Shown: one piece after another, positions 10,214 to 20,892 of the stretch | How the letters are laid out: each line of letters starts with the position of its first letter | Position numbering within the stretch: position 1 is the first letter of the stretch | DNA from: Apoderus coryli | Lineage: Eukaryota; Arthropoda; Insecta; Coleoptera; Attelabidae | Reading direction: 5' to 3' | Assembly: GCA_911728435.2 (NCBI GenBank) | Contig: OU452204.1 | Location: forward strand, 3,100,001-3,164,000 | DNA length: 64,000 nucleotides | Notes under the pieces: generated by a model | Told to the model about the DNA's origin: nothing | Database searches by the model: none | What the model saw: the letters and a program-made list of their open reading frames with translations, nothing else | Translations under genes and position numbers: made by a program

Positions 10214-11070
10214 TTCTGTAACTTACACTTTTGAAATTGGTTTTATTTCTGCAAGTGACTGTAATTTAAGAAATAGTATTAATTTATTCCGATAATCTAC
10301 CAAAATATTAACAACAACTGTTTAAATATGCATTTGGGTAGTTCTCCAAATATGGGAATTTTTAAGGAACTCTTATTTTTTATTAATTTGTTTAAATATT
10401 TCTACATAACTTATTAATAAAGTATCAAAAAGTACTATTTAGAGAATTACCAGAAACAGAAAATGGATTACTGAATTACTGCCATAATCAGCCATAATTG
10501 AAGTAATTCTCAGTACCCTTGTGTGTCACTTCATCGACATTCTGACTTCAAATGATTATTATAGATGCAAAATCAAATTTATGTAAATTGCTGCTGCGAT
10601 AAAGAATTTTACATATTACTTACCTTACAAAATCTACTATTATTTAAAGTCAAATTTAATATTAGTCCAAAAATTAGACTTCTTGACGTTGTCACTGACT
10701 TTACTCCTCAGTTTCCTGCCTATGCCTTCTATCGCTTATTTTACTATTTGTATGTAAAAGTCGGTGCTTCCATCTAACATTTCTTTAAAATACTAACTAG
10801 ATTTAAACATAACGTCTTTCCCAACCTCAATTTATCATCCGTTCAGTACGTTTTACACACTTTTCAAGTGAACACATAGAGCTGAGACGGTCAACATATC
10901 AGTCCACTGGTAAGTATTTTTTTCAAATATTTATATTTTTGGTAATATTTTGTAACGTACTTGTATGCAACACGTTTGCAGTTATTAAATTTTTAGGATT
11001 TATATTTAAAAAAACAAGTAAATAGGTACTCTTTTATCAAATAAGTCAATGTTTCTCAATACCCTGGCTT
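10214..11070. other. Intergenic, no gene recognised
   Basis: AT-rich. The 70-codon frame at 10565-10777 has no known motif. A CTGGTAAGT string near 10909 looks like a splice donor and could belong to a 5' exon of the transposon gene starting at 11251, whose ATG follows an acceptor-like TTATATTCCAG. Confidence 0.4.
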
Positions 11071-11103
11071 CAGTCCCCTGTAAAATATTTTTACAGGGGA
11101 CTG
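11071..11103. repeat. 33-base near-perfect palindrome at a transposon end
   Basis: CAGTCCCCTGTAAAA and TTTTTACAGGGGACTG pair almost completely. The half ending at 11103 is also the left terminal repeat of the 11093-12916 element. Pairing continues loosely outward (ACCCTGG / CCAGGG). Confidence 0.8.
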
Positions 11104-12916
11104 AGAACCATCCAGGGAACTGATGAAAATTTAGCAGAGCACTGTTAAATTGATATTTAATGGAATAATTTTCTACTGAATATTTTAATAAAAGTTGAAA
11201 AGTTCGTGAAAGACAATTACGCATTAAATATTTATATTCCAGAAACAAAAATGAAGCCGAAAAATAAATTAACCCGTGAAGAAACACTTACAACGAAAAA
11301 GAGAAGCTGAGCGAGCTCGTTATCAAAGAATTAAAAATGATCCTGTCAATTTAGCTGCTCAGAAAGAAAAAGAAAAGCAAAAGTACGAGGTGAAGAAACT
11401 GAAAGGAACGAGAAAACTAGTATCAGAAATGCCCATACGAGAGCAGAGACTAACCCGAAAAAAATGGAGGAAGTATTCAAGGGTTTATTATTTGAAACAG
11501 AACACCAAGAAATCAAGTATACGCAAATTTGTAACCGAAAATACACCACCAACTTCTAGTGATGAAGCCGTAAATGATGAATCTGTACCACAAATTCGGA
11601 AACTGCTAAAACAAGAAACGTCGAGAATTAGCGAAGGTAAAAGGCGATCCATTCGGCAACGGCGAAAACGAAATGTGGAATTGAAGAAAAATGACATCAA
11701 AATTACAAAATTAAAGGCTCAATTAAACAAATACAAAAAGAGATATTACCGAAATAAAAGTCAGAAGATAATTTCGCCCAACAGTGCTATATGGTGAAAT
11801 TAGCTGACAATCCGGCAACACGAGTAGATGTCGTAAAAAAGGCTTTATTCGGAGAAACAATAGAAGAACAAATCAAAGAAAACTTTTCAAAAATGAAGAC
11901 TGCAAAAGAAAAAGAGATAGCTAATAAATTACTTGTGGGTTCAATTTGTAAAAAAAGAAAAGTTTGGAAATTCCAAAACCAAATCATCACTTATAAAAAA
12001 ATCTGGCAATCAAATAAACAAAAACAACAAAAAGTTAATGGACAAATTAAAAAAATTGTACAAACATTTTTTGAGGATGATAAATATAGTAGATTGGGAG
12101 CAGGAAAAAAGGAATTTGTAAGGAGAGGTAAAATTAGGAAACAAAAGCGTTACAGTTTAGATACACTAAAAAATTTGTTCGGAGAGTTTTTAAAAACTAC
12201 AAATACGAAAATTAGTTTTTCAACTTTTGCTAAATTTCGGCCATTTTGGGATGTGTCAGCGAGAGTAACCGACAGAGACACATGTATGTGTACTCTTCAC
12301 AGTAATTTCCAATTAACTATTATTGGTCTTAATAGCGCGAAAATATTAAAAGTTACAAACTATCAGAATGTCTTAAATTTGTTATGCTGTGACAGGTATA
12401 ATGAAAAATGTCTAACGAGAACGTGTGAAAAATGCCTCAATAATGTTCTACCATACAAAGAGTTTAACAACAAGAAGAAAATACTATACAGGCAATGGGT
12501 TTCATCTAAAGTATGCTTTGATGATCCCAAAACAAAATTGAAACGATTTGTAATATAACAGAAAAAAGAAACTTTTGAATTTTTTCCACGGGAACTTATA
12601 TTGAAGTTAGAGCAAGATACAGTAAATTTTTTAAAGCACGAAACCAACATAGTTCACCAGTATCATTCTATCCAATACCTAAAAAATTCCTGGAGTTATT
12701 AATTGGTATTGGAATTATCACGAAGCGGGGCATGGCAAAGGAGCACCAGATGGGATAGGGTTGTTGTTTTTCTCCTGATGCATACAACTGATATTATTTT
12801 GTATTTTTATTTCCATATTTTTAAAAAAGAATGTATTGTTTATTTTGATAATTAAACGTTATGATATAATAATGTTATTTTATATCACGCCCCTGTTTAC
12901 TGGGTCAGTCCCCTGT
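11093..12916 (+). mobile_element. Unclassified DNA transposon with ACAGGGGACTGA termini
   Basis: The left end ACAGGGGACTGAGAACCA (11093) matches the complement of the right end: GACAGGGGACTGACCCAG read leftward from 12916. The body carries one broken protein-coding region (11251-12760). Superfamily is not clear to me. The target duplication cannot be assigned, because the left flank is itself a mirror copy of the terminus. Confidence 0.5.
11251..12760 (+). pseudogene. Transposon protein, Lys/Arg-rich N-terminus, RDTCMC..H motif; frameshifted
   Basis: ATG at 11251 (MKPKNKLTREE) shifts frame within 10-15 codons into a strongly basic 173-codon segment (QRKREAERARYQRIKND; several KR-rich helices). 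It then shifts again at about 11790 into a 255-codon segment. That part has GAGKKEFVRRGKIRKQKRYS, then ISFSTFAKFRPFW, then DRDTCMCTLHSNFQ and a Cys-rich CCDRYNEKC...CEKC cluster. After 12558, other frames give NIVHQYHSIQYLK and YHEAGHGKGAPDGIG. These are landmarks of a large, mostly uncharacterised family of arthropod and cnidarian repeat-borne proteins, presumably transposases. The central region between HSIQYLK and the GHGKGAPDG box is deleted. At least three frameshifts: nonfunctional. Confidence 0.65.
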
Positions 12917-13400
12917 CACCTAATTTTCTTCAAATCCTCATAAAATATTATTCCTGCACTAAATTGACTGGCCCGTTCTAAAGGGCTATTTAAAAGGGCC
13001 AACGGGGATGTAACAAAACTTTTCAAACTCAAAACTTGTCCTTTTGGTTTTGCCAAAATTATTGTCAAATAATTCCGACTTTTGTAGAACTACCCATTTA
13101 CTTATTGACTTAAAAAAAACAATTTATCTCATTTAATTATCATTGTTCTTGCCGAATATCCCTTCAGAAAATATAGGGAACAACTAGAATTAATATAATT
13201 AAATCTTTCCATGGGCTAGGCGGTCTCGCTGATATAGTTTTCCATCAAGCAATAACTTTTTTTTAAACATACAGAGTGTCTCACTGGGAAACAAATCGAT
13301 GTGTGTATAGAATACTATACATAGGAGAATTTTGAAAATCTGGAACCGTAACTATGTCCACGTCCTATCCCTAACTGACTTATACAGAAGGTCTCTAAAA
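12917..13400. other. No gene recognised
   Basis: AT-rich. A CAGAGTGTCTCACTGGGAAAC string near 13266 resembles a mariner tip, but I found no partner. Confidence 0.4.
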
Positions 13401-13739
13401 TCATTATAAAATTTTCCTATAAGCAAACCGTCATTAATTGATTTGATACTATTTTTAACTCAAAAATAGTCATTTTATGTGAACTATGAACTGTTTTGGT
13501 AAATAATAGAGCGTGTGCAAAATATCATATCAAAGTCAATATTTTATAGTTTTATCTTATTAAGCAATAAAAATAAAGGTAAACTTTTATAAGGTTGTAT
13601 ACCTCTAAAATGTTTAGTTTTTGAAATATTGTCAAGTGAATAAAGTGTATACGGTAATTTTATTACAAGTTTTAAGATTAAATACATCTAGATAGCTGTG
13701 ACAGCAATAAAAATCAAAAAATGTCATCATGATCTTTTA

Positions 13740-13917
13740 CCAGTTTAAAATTATTAATAACAATGCCGGGGCGTTTAAATTACATGAAGATTGTTTATGG
13801 ACAATGTGATAAAGTAATATCAAGAACATGTGACACATTTGACAATCGCTTTCCTCAGAAGCGGAAACCTCACAATATGCTGTGAAACAAATTATTGAAA
13901 ATTTTAAGAATTTGGAC
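13740..13917 (+). pseudogene. Transposase N-terminal fragment (DD41D-type)
   Basis: Frames give CDTFDNRFPQKRKPHNML, matching the 'LY..RFP.R..P' helix-turn-helix region of the related transposases at 28222 and 54899. It is truncated by the hAT-like insertion. Confidence 0.5.
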
Positions 13918-14490
13918 CAGTGGCGGCTTGTGCAGTTTAATGTGGTGAAGCATAACATAAAATAAAGTCATATACTTAATAGGTAGCTAAAATTAATAGG
14001 GATATCCCTACTTCGTCAACTGCATAAAATATAGGTTATGTTTATAAGTAGGTACCTCACCTAAGTATTGTTTTCTTTAAAAAGTTTAATTAGTATCTAG
14101 AATATATTTACCTACTTCATAATAATGCTAAATAAAACACATTTTATGAAACTGTCAATCAAATTACTTTTATGCTACCTGTTAGCAAATCTTAATACGT
14201 CTCATACCAGATATTATTAAAAGCTCTGCTTTTGTGCATTTGCCTTTATTTATATTTATCAAACATTTATTTAAATCTGGAACAGGTGTGTTTGTATATT
14301 TTTAACAAGATTTTTCTGTTCTTAAAAGGAGTATTGATTAAAAAAACTCAAGTTTAGTTAAAATTAAAAAATAACCATCATTTTTCATAATAACTTCGCT
14401 TACCTGATGTCAGAGTATATATAATTTACGTTGCTGATGTGTAGGACTTCCACTTGCTTCTTTCATATTAAAGTGTGAAATATTCTAATA

Positions 14491-15790
14491 TCGGGTCCAC
14501 CATCTAACGTTTTTTTTTTCAACTAGTGCTTATTTCGTGAAGGGTAACACTTAGCTCATGTCTGATTTGACAGATAATTAGTTTTATCCTTCCGCTGAAC
14601 GAATATGGTTGTGTATACGCTTGAACAACGCTGGGAAATATTGCGACATTACTTTGAAAATCATGGTAATGTTGCAGAATGTGTGCGAAAATTGCGTACG
14701 GATTTTGGAAGAAGAGAAGCACCGTCAGCTCCGTATGTTCGTTGTCTCGTGAAAAAAGTGAAAGAAACTGGCATCCTCATCGATAAACCAAAGCGTGAAA
14801 AGCAAAAAACAGTGCGTACACCCGAGAATATTGCTCCTGGGGCAGAAAGTGTGCGTGAAGCGCCATCAACATCAATTCACCGTCGCGTCGGTCGCAACAA
14901 TTCGTAGACATCATTGAGACGAATTTTGCATAAAGACCTTGGTATGACGCCATACAAAGTCCAATTGGTTCAGGAGTTGAAGCCAACTGACCATCCAATG
15001 CGTTTTCGCTTCGCTCAGTGGGCCTGCGATCGACTTACAGAAGATGCCGATTTTGCCAAAAAAATCATCTTTTCAGATGAAGCTCATTTTGATCTTGGCG
15101 GGTATGTAAACAAGCAAAATTGTCGCATTTGGGGCACAGAAAACCCGCACGCATACATTGAAAAGCCGATGCACCCAAAACGAGTCACTGTTTGGTGCGG
15201 ATTTTAGTCCGGAGGCATAATTGGGCCATTTTTCTTCGAAAATGAGCAAGGAGTGGCCGTTACAGTCAATGGCCATCGTTATCGGGCCATGTTGAACGAA
15301 TTTTTGTTCACAAAAATTGAAGAGGAGGATATTGGCAACATTTGGTTTCAACAGGACGGCGCTACGTGCCACACAGCCGAAGCTACACTCGATGTTTTGC
15401 GCCCTGTTATTGAAGATCGCATTATCAGCCGCAGAGCTGATGTCGTTTGGCCACCTCGGAGCTGCGATTTGACACCGTTGGACTATTATTTGTGGGGTGC
15501 CGTCAAAGATAAGTGTTACTCCGACAAGCCAGAGACAACTGACGCTTTAAAGGACAATATTCGTGAAGCCATTGGTGAAATACAGCTGCACACAATCGAT
15601 AATGTGCTTAAAAATTGGACCGATCGTGTAGGCTACTGCATGGCCAGCCGCGGCAGCCATTTGAATGAAATTATTTGTCATTATTAACCTGAAGGATTGT
15701 ACTTTCAAATAAAAAAAGAAATTTGAGAAAATATTCAGCAGTTTTTCTTTTATAGCATTTTCAAAAAAAAAAGTTATCTGGCAGACCCGA
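14491..15790 (+). mobile_element. DD41D mariner element, nearly full length, inactivated
   Basis: The terminal repeats are TCGGGTCCACCATCTAACG on the left and, complemented, TCGGGTCTGCCAGATAACT on the right, each running into T9-10 then CAA. TA flanks both sides (14489-14490, 15791-15792). It is 1300 bp and holds a single transposase reading frame with two nonsense codons. It is nested inside the hAT-like element, so it is younger than that element. Confidence 0.85.
14605..15687 (+). pseudogene. Mariner-type transposase (DD41D) with two in-frame stops
   Basis: One frame of 360 codons plus stop from ATG 14605 (MVVYTLEQRWEILRHYF). Residues 1-100 form the helix-turn-helix region. TAG at 14905 and TAG at 15205 (probably a former Trp in WCGFW) interrupt it. 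The catalytic motifs remain: IIFSDEAHF (first Asp), FQQDGATCH (second Asp) and CDLTPLDYYLWG (third Asp), with 41 residues between the second and third Asp. It would cut and paste the element at TA sites. The protein ends MASRGSHLNEIICHY. Only point mutations separate it from an open frame, so it died recently. The DD41D spacing matches the rosa-like group of insect mariner relatives. Confidence 0.9.
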
Positions 15791-16809
15791 TATATTATAT
15801 TATTAAAAAAACATATTTTACGGTACCTACCCATTTATTTTTATAAAAATAGGTAGGTACCTACTAATTAATAACCGTATATATATTTTTTTAATTTGTT
15901 CACTACTTTTTTAGATTTTACAACTTAAATTAAATATGTTGGTAACTAAATAGAAAGACTAATTTGTATTCAAAATATCAAAAATCAAAACTTTAAGCTT
16001 CCCGAAAAGTAAATAAAAATAATATTAGCACAGGTATAGCACAGAGCACAACTGTGACAGCATTAGAAATTTGCGACTGTGTGATAGAGATAGATATAAT
16101 CAAAATAATAATCGATATATAGGTACAAAACACTCGCCAAGCGTTGTTATATAACCTTGTTTTACATTAAATCTCTGCTGCATTTATATGAAGCGTGCTT
16201 CTTATAGTGTTTTATTAATGGCAAGAGTCGTATGCTATGTTTAGTACAATTAAACGCTGGCAACTATGTTTAGACGAAGAGCGATAGGTGGTTGTATAGT
16301 TGGTATATGCCAGATGGCAGTGTTGCCCATTGTTGCTGAATTATAGATGAAAATGCTTTGAGGCACGCTTCATCTGCATAAGAACGTACTAAACAGGCTA
16401 TTGTCATAGGACACAAGCACTGGCAAGGGTGTCCACTGTCGCACACAGGCAAGAGAAACCGAAATAAATAATGGTTTACTATTATTACACGAATAAAAAA
16501 AGAGGGAAATACCTATAGGTATGTAAATTAAGTATGTTAAATAGGTGTATACGATAAAGCCTGCTTCAGATGAAGACGAAATTCAAAATTACAGTTTCAT
16601 GGTAAAGCAGGTTGAAAATTAAGTATACATTAATTTATAGTTTAAATTTTATATGGAGAAAAATAATTACACAATAAAATAAAATTAAATACTTCACTTG
16701 CTTCATAGGACAAGCCGCCACTGCTTTGGACATATCAAGATACCAATGTAATATTTAATTTAAATAAGGAAAACACTAAATGTAGAACAATTCAAAGAAA
16801 CATTACTTT

Positions 16810-17040
16810 TTAATGTAAATGTTCGAATTGACGACCTTGGACTTCGAGACATTTTACGCATCTGAGCAACAATTGTTCATGAGTTGCTCTTTTTATTGAC
16901 TCACGTCTTAAATTTAGAAATTCATTTCGCACACGCTGCATACATCTTCCATAGTATAATTTAAACACCCCAGCATTGTTATTAAAAATTTTAAACTGGT
17001 AAGTGACAGCGTCATAATAACTGGTTTTCATTGCCGTCAT
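16810..17040 (-). pseudogene. Transposase fragment: N-terminus fused to C-terminus by deletion
   Basis: The minus-strand frame of 76 codons begins with the terminal-repeat-proximal segment shared with 13740 (YQFKIFNNNAGVFKLYYG). It jumps at about residue 35 to a C-terminal tail (LLLRCVKCLEVQGRQFEHLH), the QFEHL ending of DD41D-type transposases. The helix-turn-helix and catalytic core are absent. Confidence 0.65.
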
Positions 17041-17385
17041 AGCTATTTAGGTGTATTTAAATTTAAAACTTTTAATAAAATTACCGTATGCAATTTACTT
17101 ATTTGGCAATATTTCAAAAGCTAAACATATTAGAGATATACAACTTATACAAATTTACCCTTGTTTTCATTGTTTAATAGAACTATAAAATATTAAGGTT
17201 TCTATTTAAAGATATTGAATTTTGAGTTTTCTAATTTTCAAGTTTGATGTGATATTTTGCACACCCTGTATTAATATGTACCAGAACAGTTCAAGATAAT
17301 CATAAAATGACTATTTTCGAGATAGAAATACTATCTAACTCAATTAATTATGGTTTCCTTATGTGAAATTTGAAAATGCTAGCAT

Positions 17386-18045
17386 TGTTTACTATACTTT
17401 TGAACTAAATGACATTTCTTCATTCTCTGACAATCATTGACTTCCGATAGAACCAGAAGTGCCACCATCCTGACAATATCTTAGAATATTATTACTAATT
17501 GTTAAACTGCCATATCTTCAAAAAAATCTGTGTTTGCTTTTTGAGCTATCGATTGATGCAGTTCGTAGGGCATATGTCAAATTTATCGTGGTACCTTGAA
17601 TCTATGATGCACATTGAAGCCTCCGTATTTTCATGATGTATCTAAATCAAAACTTAAATTTATTTTTATCACATGCCTACATGTGCGTTTTGTATTTGTT
17701 ACCATAGGTTTTTGAAATATTTGTGTTGAGTGTATTTATTTAGGTACAACTGTCTAAACAGCAAAGCCAATTAATGGACAGGAAATACAATTAAATATTG
17801 AAACATGAATATAAATAATAAGGAATTTCATACAATACATTTTAAATCACTAGTGTTTGAGAAAAAGAACACATTCTATCCTAATATAATACTTTTAATT
17901 TGCGAAATGTTTGAGTAAAAATGGCAAACTCATCCATACACGTATCGCAAGAAGAACACATATTATAAATAGGAGAATAAAAGTATTCGTATGAGCGTTG
18001 ATTGAAATATTTAATTTAATAAATTTTATAATAAAACTAAAAAAA
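17386..18045. other. No gene recognised
   Basis: AT-rich with no supported frame or repeat. Confidence 0.5.
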
Positions 18046-18049
18046 ATCA

Positions 18050-18358
18050 ATTAATTTGCGTTCAAGAACTTGGCCTAGATCTGAAATATAAAATATCTGC
18101 GTATAAATAGTGCCTCCAAAGAGAAGAAAAAGGCACAAAACCTGATACTTAAAAAAAAATAGCTGATGTCTAAAACAAAACAAAAATTTATTAAATTTAG
18201 ATAAATGACAAAAAGGTCATAAAATTATTACTTTTACACTTAAATATGGAGAGCTATTCGTGCCTCGAGGGCAACAGTTTATTTCCGGTGAAATTAAAAA
18301 AAAAATTTTTTTCATGAAACTAATAGTCTCCATATATACATATATGATATGGAGAGCT
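18050..18358 (-). mobile_element. Short HINE-like copy: ends only
   Basis: 18050-18290 is the reverse complement of the HINE-like left end (AACTGTTGCCC..GAGGCACGAATAGCTCTCC). It is followed directly by a right-end module identical in kind to 3225-3306 (TTTCCGGTGA, CATGAAACTAATAGTCTCC, then the ATATGGAGAGCT hairpin). The tandem array is missing. The left-end module is inverted relative to the right-end module when compared with the 1250-3309 copy. Confidence 0.65.
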
Positions 18359-18446
18359 AATAATTCTCCTCTTTTGAAATTGTTTGCCTGTCTTGTACCT
18401 TTAAATTTTATTTCAATGTAAAAAACTTATGTTGGTATTTACCACT

Positions 18447-18608
18447 TGAGTTCATTTCTGGGGTTTCCATATATTTTTTTTATACCTTACACTATATTAC
18501 TTTACTTACCTGTTTTTATTTAATAGTATAGAAACCAAACTCCAGGTAAACAAAGTAATATTGTGTAAGGTATAAAAAAATATATATGGAAAAACCCAGA
18601 AATGAGCT
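18447..18608. repeat. Foldback MITE, about 65-base arms
   Basis: The arm GAGTTCATTTCTGGGGTTTCC...CTTACCTG (18447-18512) pairs with CAGGTAAACAAAGT...CCCAGAAATGAGCT (18543-18608) around a 30-base loop. No TIR family recognised. Confidence 0.8.
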
Positions 18609-18609
18609 T

Positions 18610-19620
18610 ATGTCAGATATTATTTTACCATTTTAGAAGAAGCGAAACACGTGTAATGTATATAAATTAAAAATAAATTAGTGGAAATTAATAACTTTAA
18701 TTTAATATGAATGTCCATGGACAGTTACATAATATCAAGTTTACAGGTTGGGTAGATGGGGGATAGATACTACATAGTTTGTAGGTTACTAAGATAACGT
18801 CCCATATTCCAAAAACCATAAGTTTTTCAACCTATGTTTTTAGAGATAAACCACCCAAAAATTAGTTATTCCACATTGTGTTAAAGTTCTGATGGTAAAA
18901 CCACGAACTCCCTGTATAGCATACATTTTTTTTCACATTGTTACAGACCATTATAAATCGATCTTTGCCATTTATTAAGAAAACTAAGATATGTCAAACA
19001 ATTAGTTATATAAAAAAATTATTATCTTTTTGGCTTTTAGTAGCATTCAAGAACACAGAATCACAAACATTTCCCTGCGGAAATGTATCATTAACATTAC
19101 ATTAAAACGTATTTTTGCCTTGTATTTTAGACGTTTTTCCGAAAATAGAAAAAATCTATATATAACCTTCAACTTTTTAAGGTTCAGGTTAAAATCTTTT
19201 TATTCTCTTCAGATCGCCCATGAGGTTCAATAGGTATATCCTTAGCGAGTCGAAATCAATATAAAAAAAATTCTTGTGCATTTCCTATGGTACCATTTCC
19301 ACAGTCAACAATTAACTGAATATTGAGATCTATCAATTAGCTCCAAACATGCCGTACAATTATGTTTACTCTGTGACATACTTGGGAGATAATGCTAACG
19401 AGCAAACTTAAAAGGAAACCAAACTTCAGAAATCAAAAATAATATTGTAAGGACAACCTGTATATACGCAAATATATAAGTATATTATTTGTTTTATGTA
19501 TTTAAAATTCTTTTACTTGCTATCCTAAACAATTTTTTTTATAACTTGATTAATTTCATGCTCTCCTACGTTAAAACACTTTTACAATGAATAAGCGAAC
19601 AAAACTAAAAACTACCTCCG
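18610..19620. other. No gene recognised
   Basis: AT-rich. GAACTCCCTGTATAGC near 18907 resembles a right tip of a TA-targeting element, but a left partner was not found. Confidence 0.4.
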
Positions 19621-19623
19621 TTT

Positions 19624-19788
19624 ATGACTACCACTACTGTTGAATCGGCAACATCTAGTTTTTCGACGGCGTTTCAATCGGTGTTCGATGCTACGACGAA
19701 GGTATTAATTCGTAAAGTCGCCGCAACATATGGGATGACGCCTGCTACCGGGTATGTTTTCTCTAGGAGAGGGGTAAGGCGAGCATAG
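19624..19788 (+). other. Unassigned 54-residue frame, GC-richer than surroundings
   Basis: ATG at 19624 opens a frame starting MTTTTVESATSSFSTAFQ and containing VLIRKVAATYGMTPATG before TAG at 19786. The stretch 19640-19850 is visibly richer in G and C than the flanks, with CG-rich codons, unlike the neighbouring LINE and MITE sequence. A short basic 'RKVA..YG' helix of this kind occurs in some large DNA virus proteins, but I do not recognise this protein and would not name it. It may belong with the frame ending at 20271. Confidence 0.35.
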
Positions 19789-19944
19789 CGGGGCGCATTG
19801 TCCTTACCCCGCAAGCGACGACCCCCTCTCGTCCGGCGTTGCGTATCTTATTAAATATTTCAATCAACGGTATGAGGAATGTGAGGATAAAAGAATCTTG
19901 GTGTTGCAAGAGATCTCAATAACGGTACATTAAATACAATATAA

Positions 19945-20271
19945 TTATTATTCAACAATCATGGAGCATATATTTTATTATGTAGCTTACAAAGAAGAAT
20001 CAGTGCATTGCAAGCTCTACGCCAACAAGCGATACAAAATCAAATTTATTCAAGAGAACATCATGACGAAATCCCCGTAAAAGATAGCCCCCCTCATGGA
20101 CTTATGCCAAAGATATTAGACCATCCTACGCTGTTTCCTTCCAACTCAACCGTGGGTGTCACGTACTTCGGAGACCAGACTATAGACGCATACTCTAATC
20201 TGGATCTAACAAATGCATTGTATAACAATAAGATAGATTTACAACCCGCAAATTATCTGGAACTCCTATAA
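19945..20271 (+). other. Unassigned open frame, possible exon or integrated-element remnant
   Basis: Open from 19945 with no ATG; a splice-acceptor-like TTATTATGTAG precedes 19986. It encodes LQRRISALQALRQQ (helical), a Pro/His-rich middle (KDSPPHGLMPKILDHP) and TVGVTYFGDQTIDAYS, ending YLELL. Composition looks like real protein rather than AT-rich noise. No family recognised. The minus-strand LINE fragment begins just downstream. Confidence 0.4.
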
Positions 20272-20863
20272 TAATAAACCCCAAAGATTTAAAAGCTTAC
20301 AAATAATTTCATTGTAGTAGTACAATTTAACTTATGATCGAAATGACGCCCAAATCCTTAAACAAATTGCACCTCCTAAGATGTTGATCTCGAAGACAAT
20401 AGTCAAACCGTATCGGCTTATGTCTACGTGTGAAGGACGTACACACACATTTGTTAAAATTTAAAGAAAGATTATGTTGAGAACACCAAGTGGAAAGTAT
20501 CTCGACATGTGTCTGAATTTTAGCACAGGTACAAACAATTTTAAATGATCAGCATAAATAGAAGTTTACTGCAAGCAAAATTATCTACAATGTCGTTTAT
20601 AAAAATGTTAAAAAGAACCCAACACAGGCCCCTGAGAAACAGCGGATGATATATTTACATTATCAGATTTCAAAGTCCTGTAATAAACCAATATAAATTG
20701 TAAGCAAAGATTAATGTACATTAATCAAGCACTAAGGCTTAATTTTAAGGAAATAGTCCATATTACTGTGGACGTCCAATAGTTTGGAAATAAAATGCTG
20801 TCGCATCCACTAAATTGTTTATTAACAGGTCCCTCCAACGAACCACTCATTCAATCAATACAT

Positions 20864-20892
20864 GTTTCGGCCCTAGTAAGGGTCATCATCAG
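20864..20892 (-). ncRNA. Hammerhead-ribozyme-like core, left Penelope arm
   Basis: On the minus strand CTGATGA (20892-20886), a stem with CCCT/AGGG arms, then GAAAC (20868-20864): the canonical conserved core order of a hammerhead ribozyme. Stems I and III were not verified by folding. Confidence 0.6.

Larger units (their letters stand above)
13918..16723. mobile_element. hAT-like nonautonomous element (CAGTGGCGGCTTGT termini)
   Basis: The left tip CAGTGGCGGCTTGTGCAG (13918) and right tip GACAAGCCGCCACTG (to 16723) are inverted repeats. The flanks ATTTGGAC (13910-13917) and CTTTGGAC (16724-16731) form an 8-base target duplication with one mismatch. The 8-base duplication and CAGTGGCGG ends point to the hAT superfamily. 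No hAT transposase is visible. It contains a later mariner insertion at 14491-15790; the rest (13960-14490, 15793-16720) has no coding potential I can support. Confidence 0.7.
13509..17268. mobile_element. Long-TIR Tc1/mariner-like element, TA target, internally rearranged
   Basis: The right tip reads, on the complement, CAGGGTGTGCAAAATATCAC and is followed by TA (17269-17270). The left tip is a decayed GAGCGTGTGCAAAATATCAT preceded by TA (13507-13508). Inverted arms extend about 250 bp: GTATACGGTAATTTTATTA at 13648 pairs with TAATAAAATTACCGTATGC at 17075, and the TACCAGTTTAAAATTATTAA block pairs with 16975-17000. Inside are an N-terminal transposase piece on the plus strand (13740-13917) and a fused N-/C-terminal piece on the minus strand (16810-17040). 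A hAT-like element (13918-16723) interrupts it. Confidence 0.65.
13400..17385. mobile_element. Split palindromic element: two arms around a nested stack
   Basis: The left arm 13400-13508 (AATTAATTGATTTGA, CTCAAAAATAGTCATTTTATG, GAACTGTTTTGGTA) is the approximate reverse complement of 17271-17385 (TACCAGAACAGTTC, CATAAAATGACTATTTTCGAG, CAATTAATTATGG). The 13509-17268 element sits at the exact centre, so it probably inserted into the centre of a palindromic MITE. Alternatively these are the outermost parts of one larger TIR. Confidence 0.5.
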
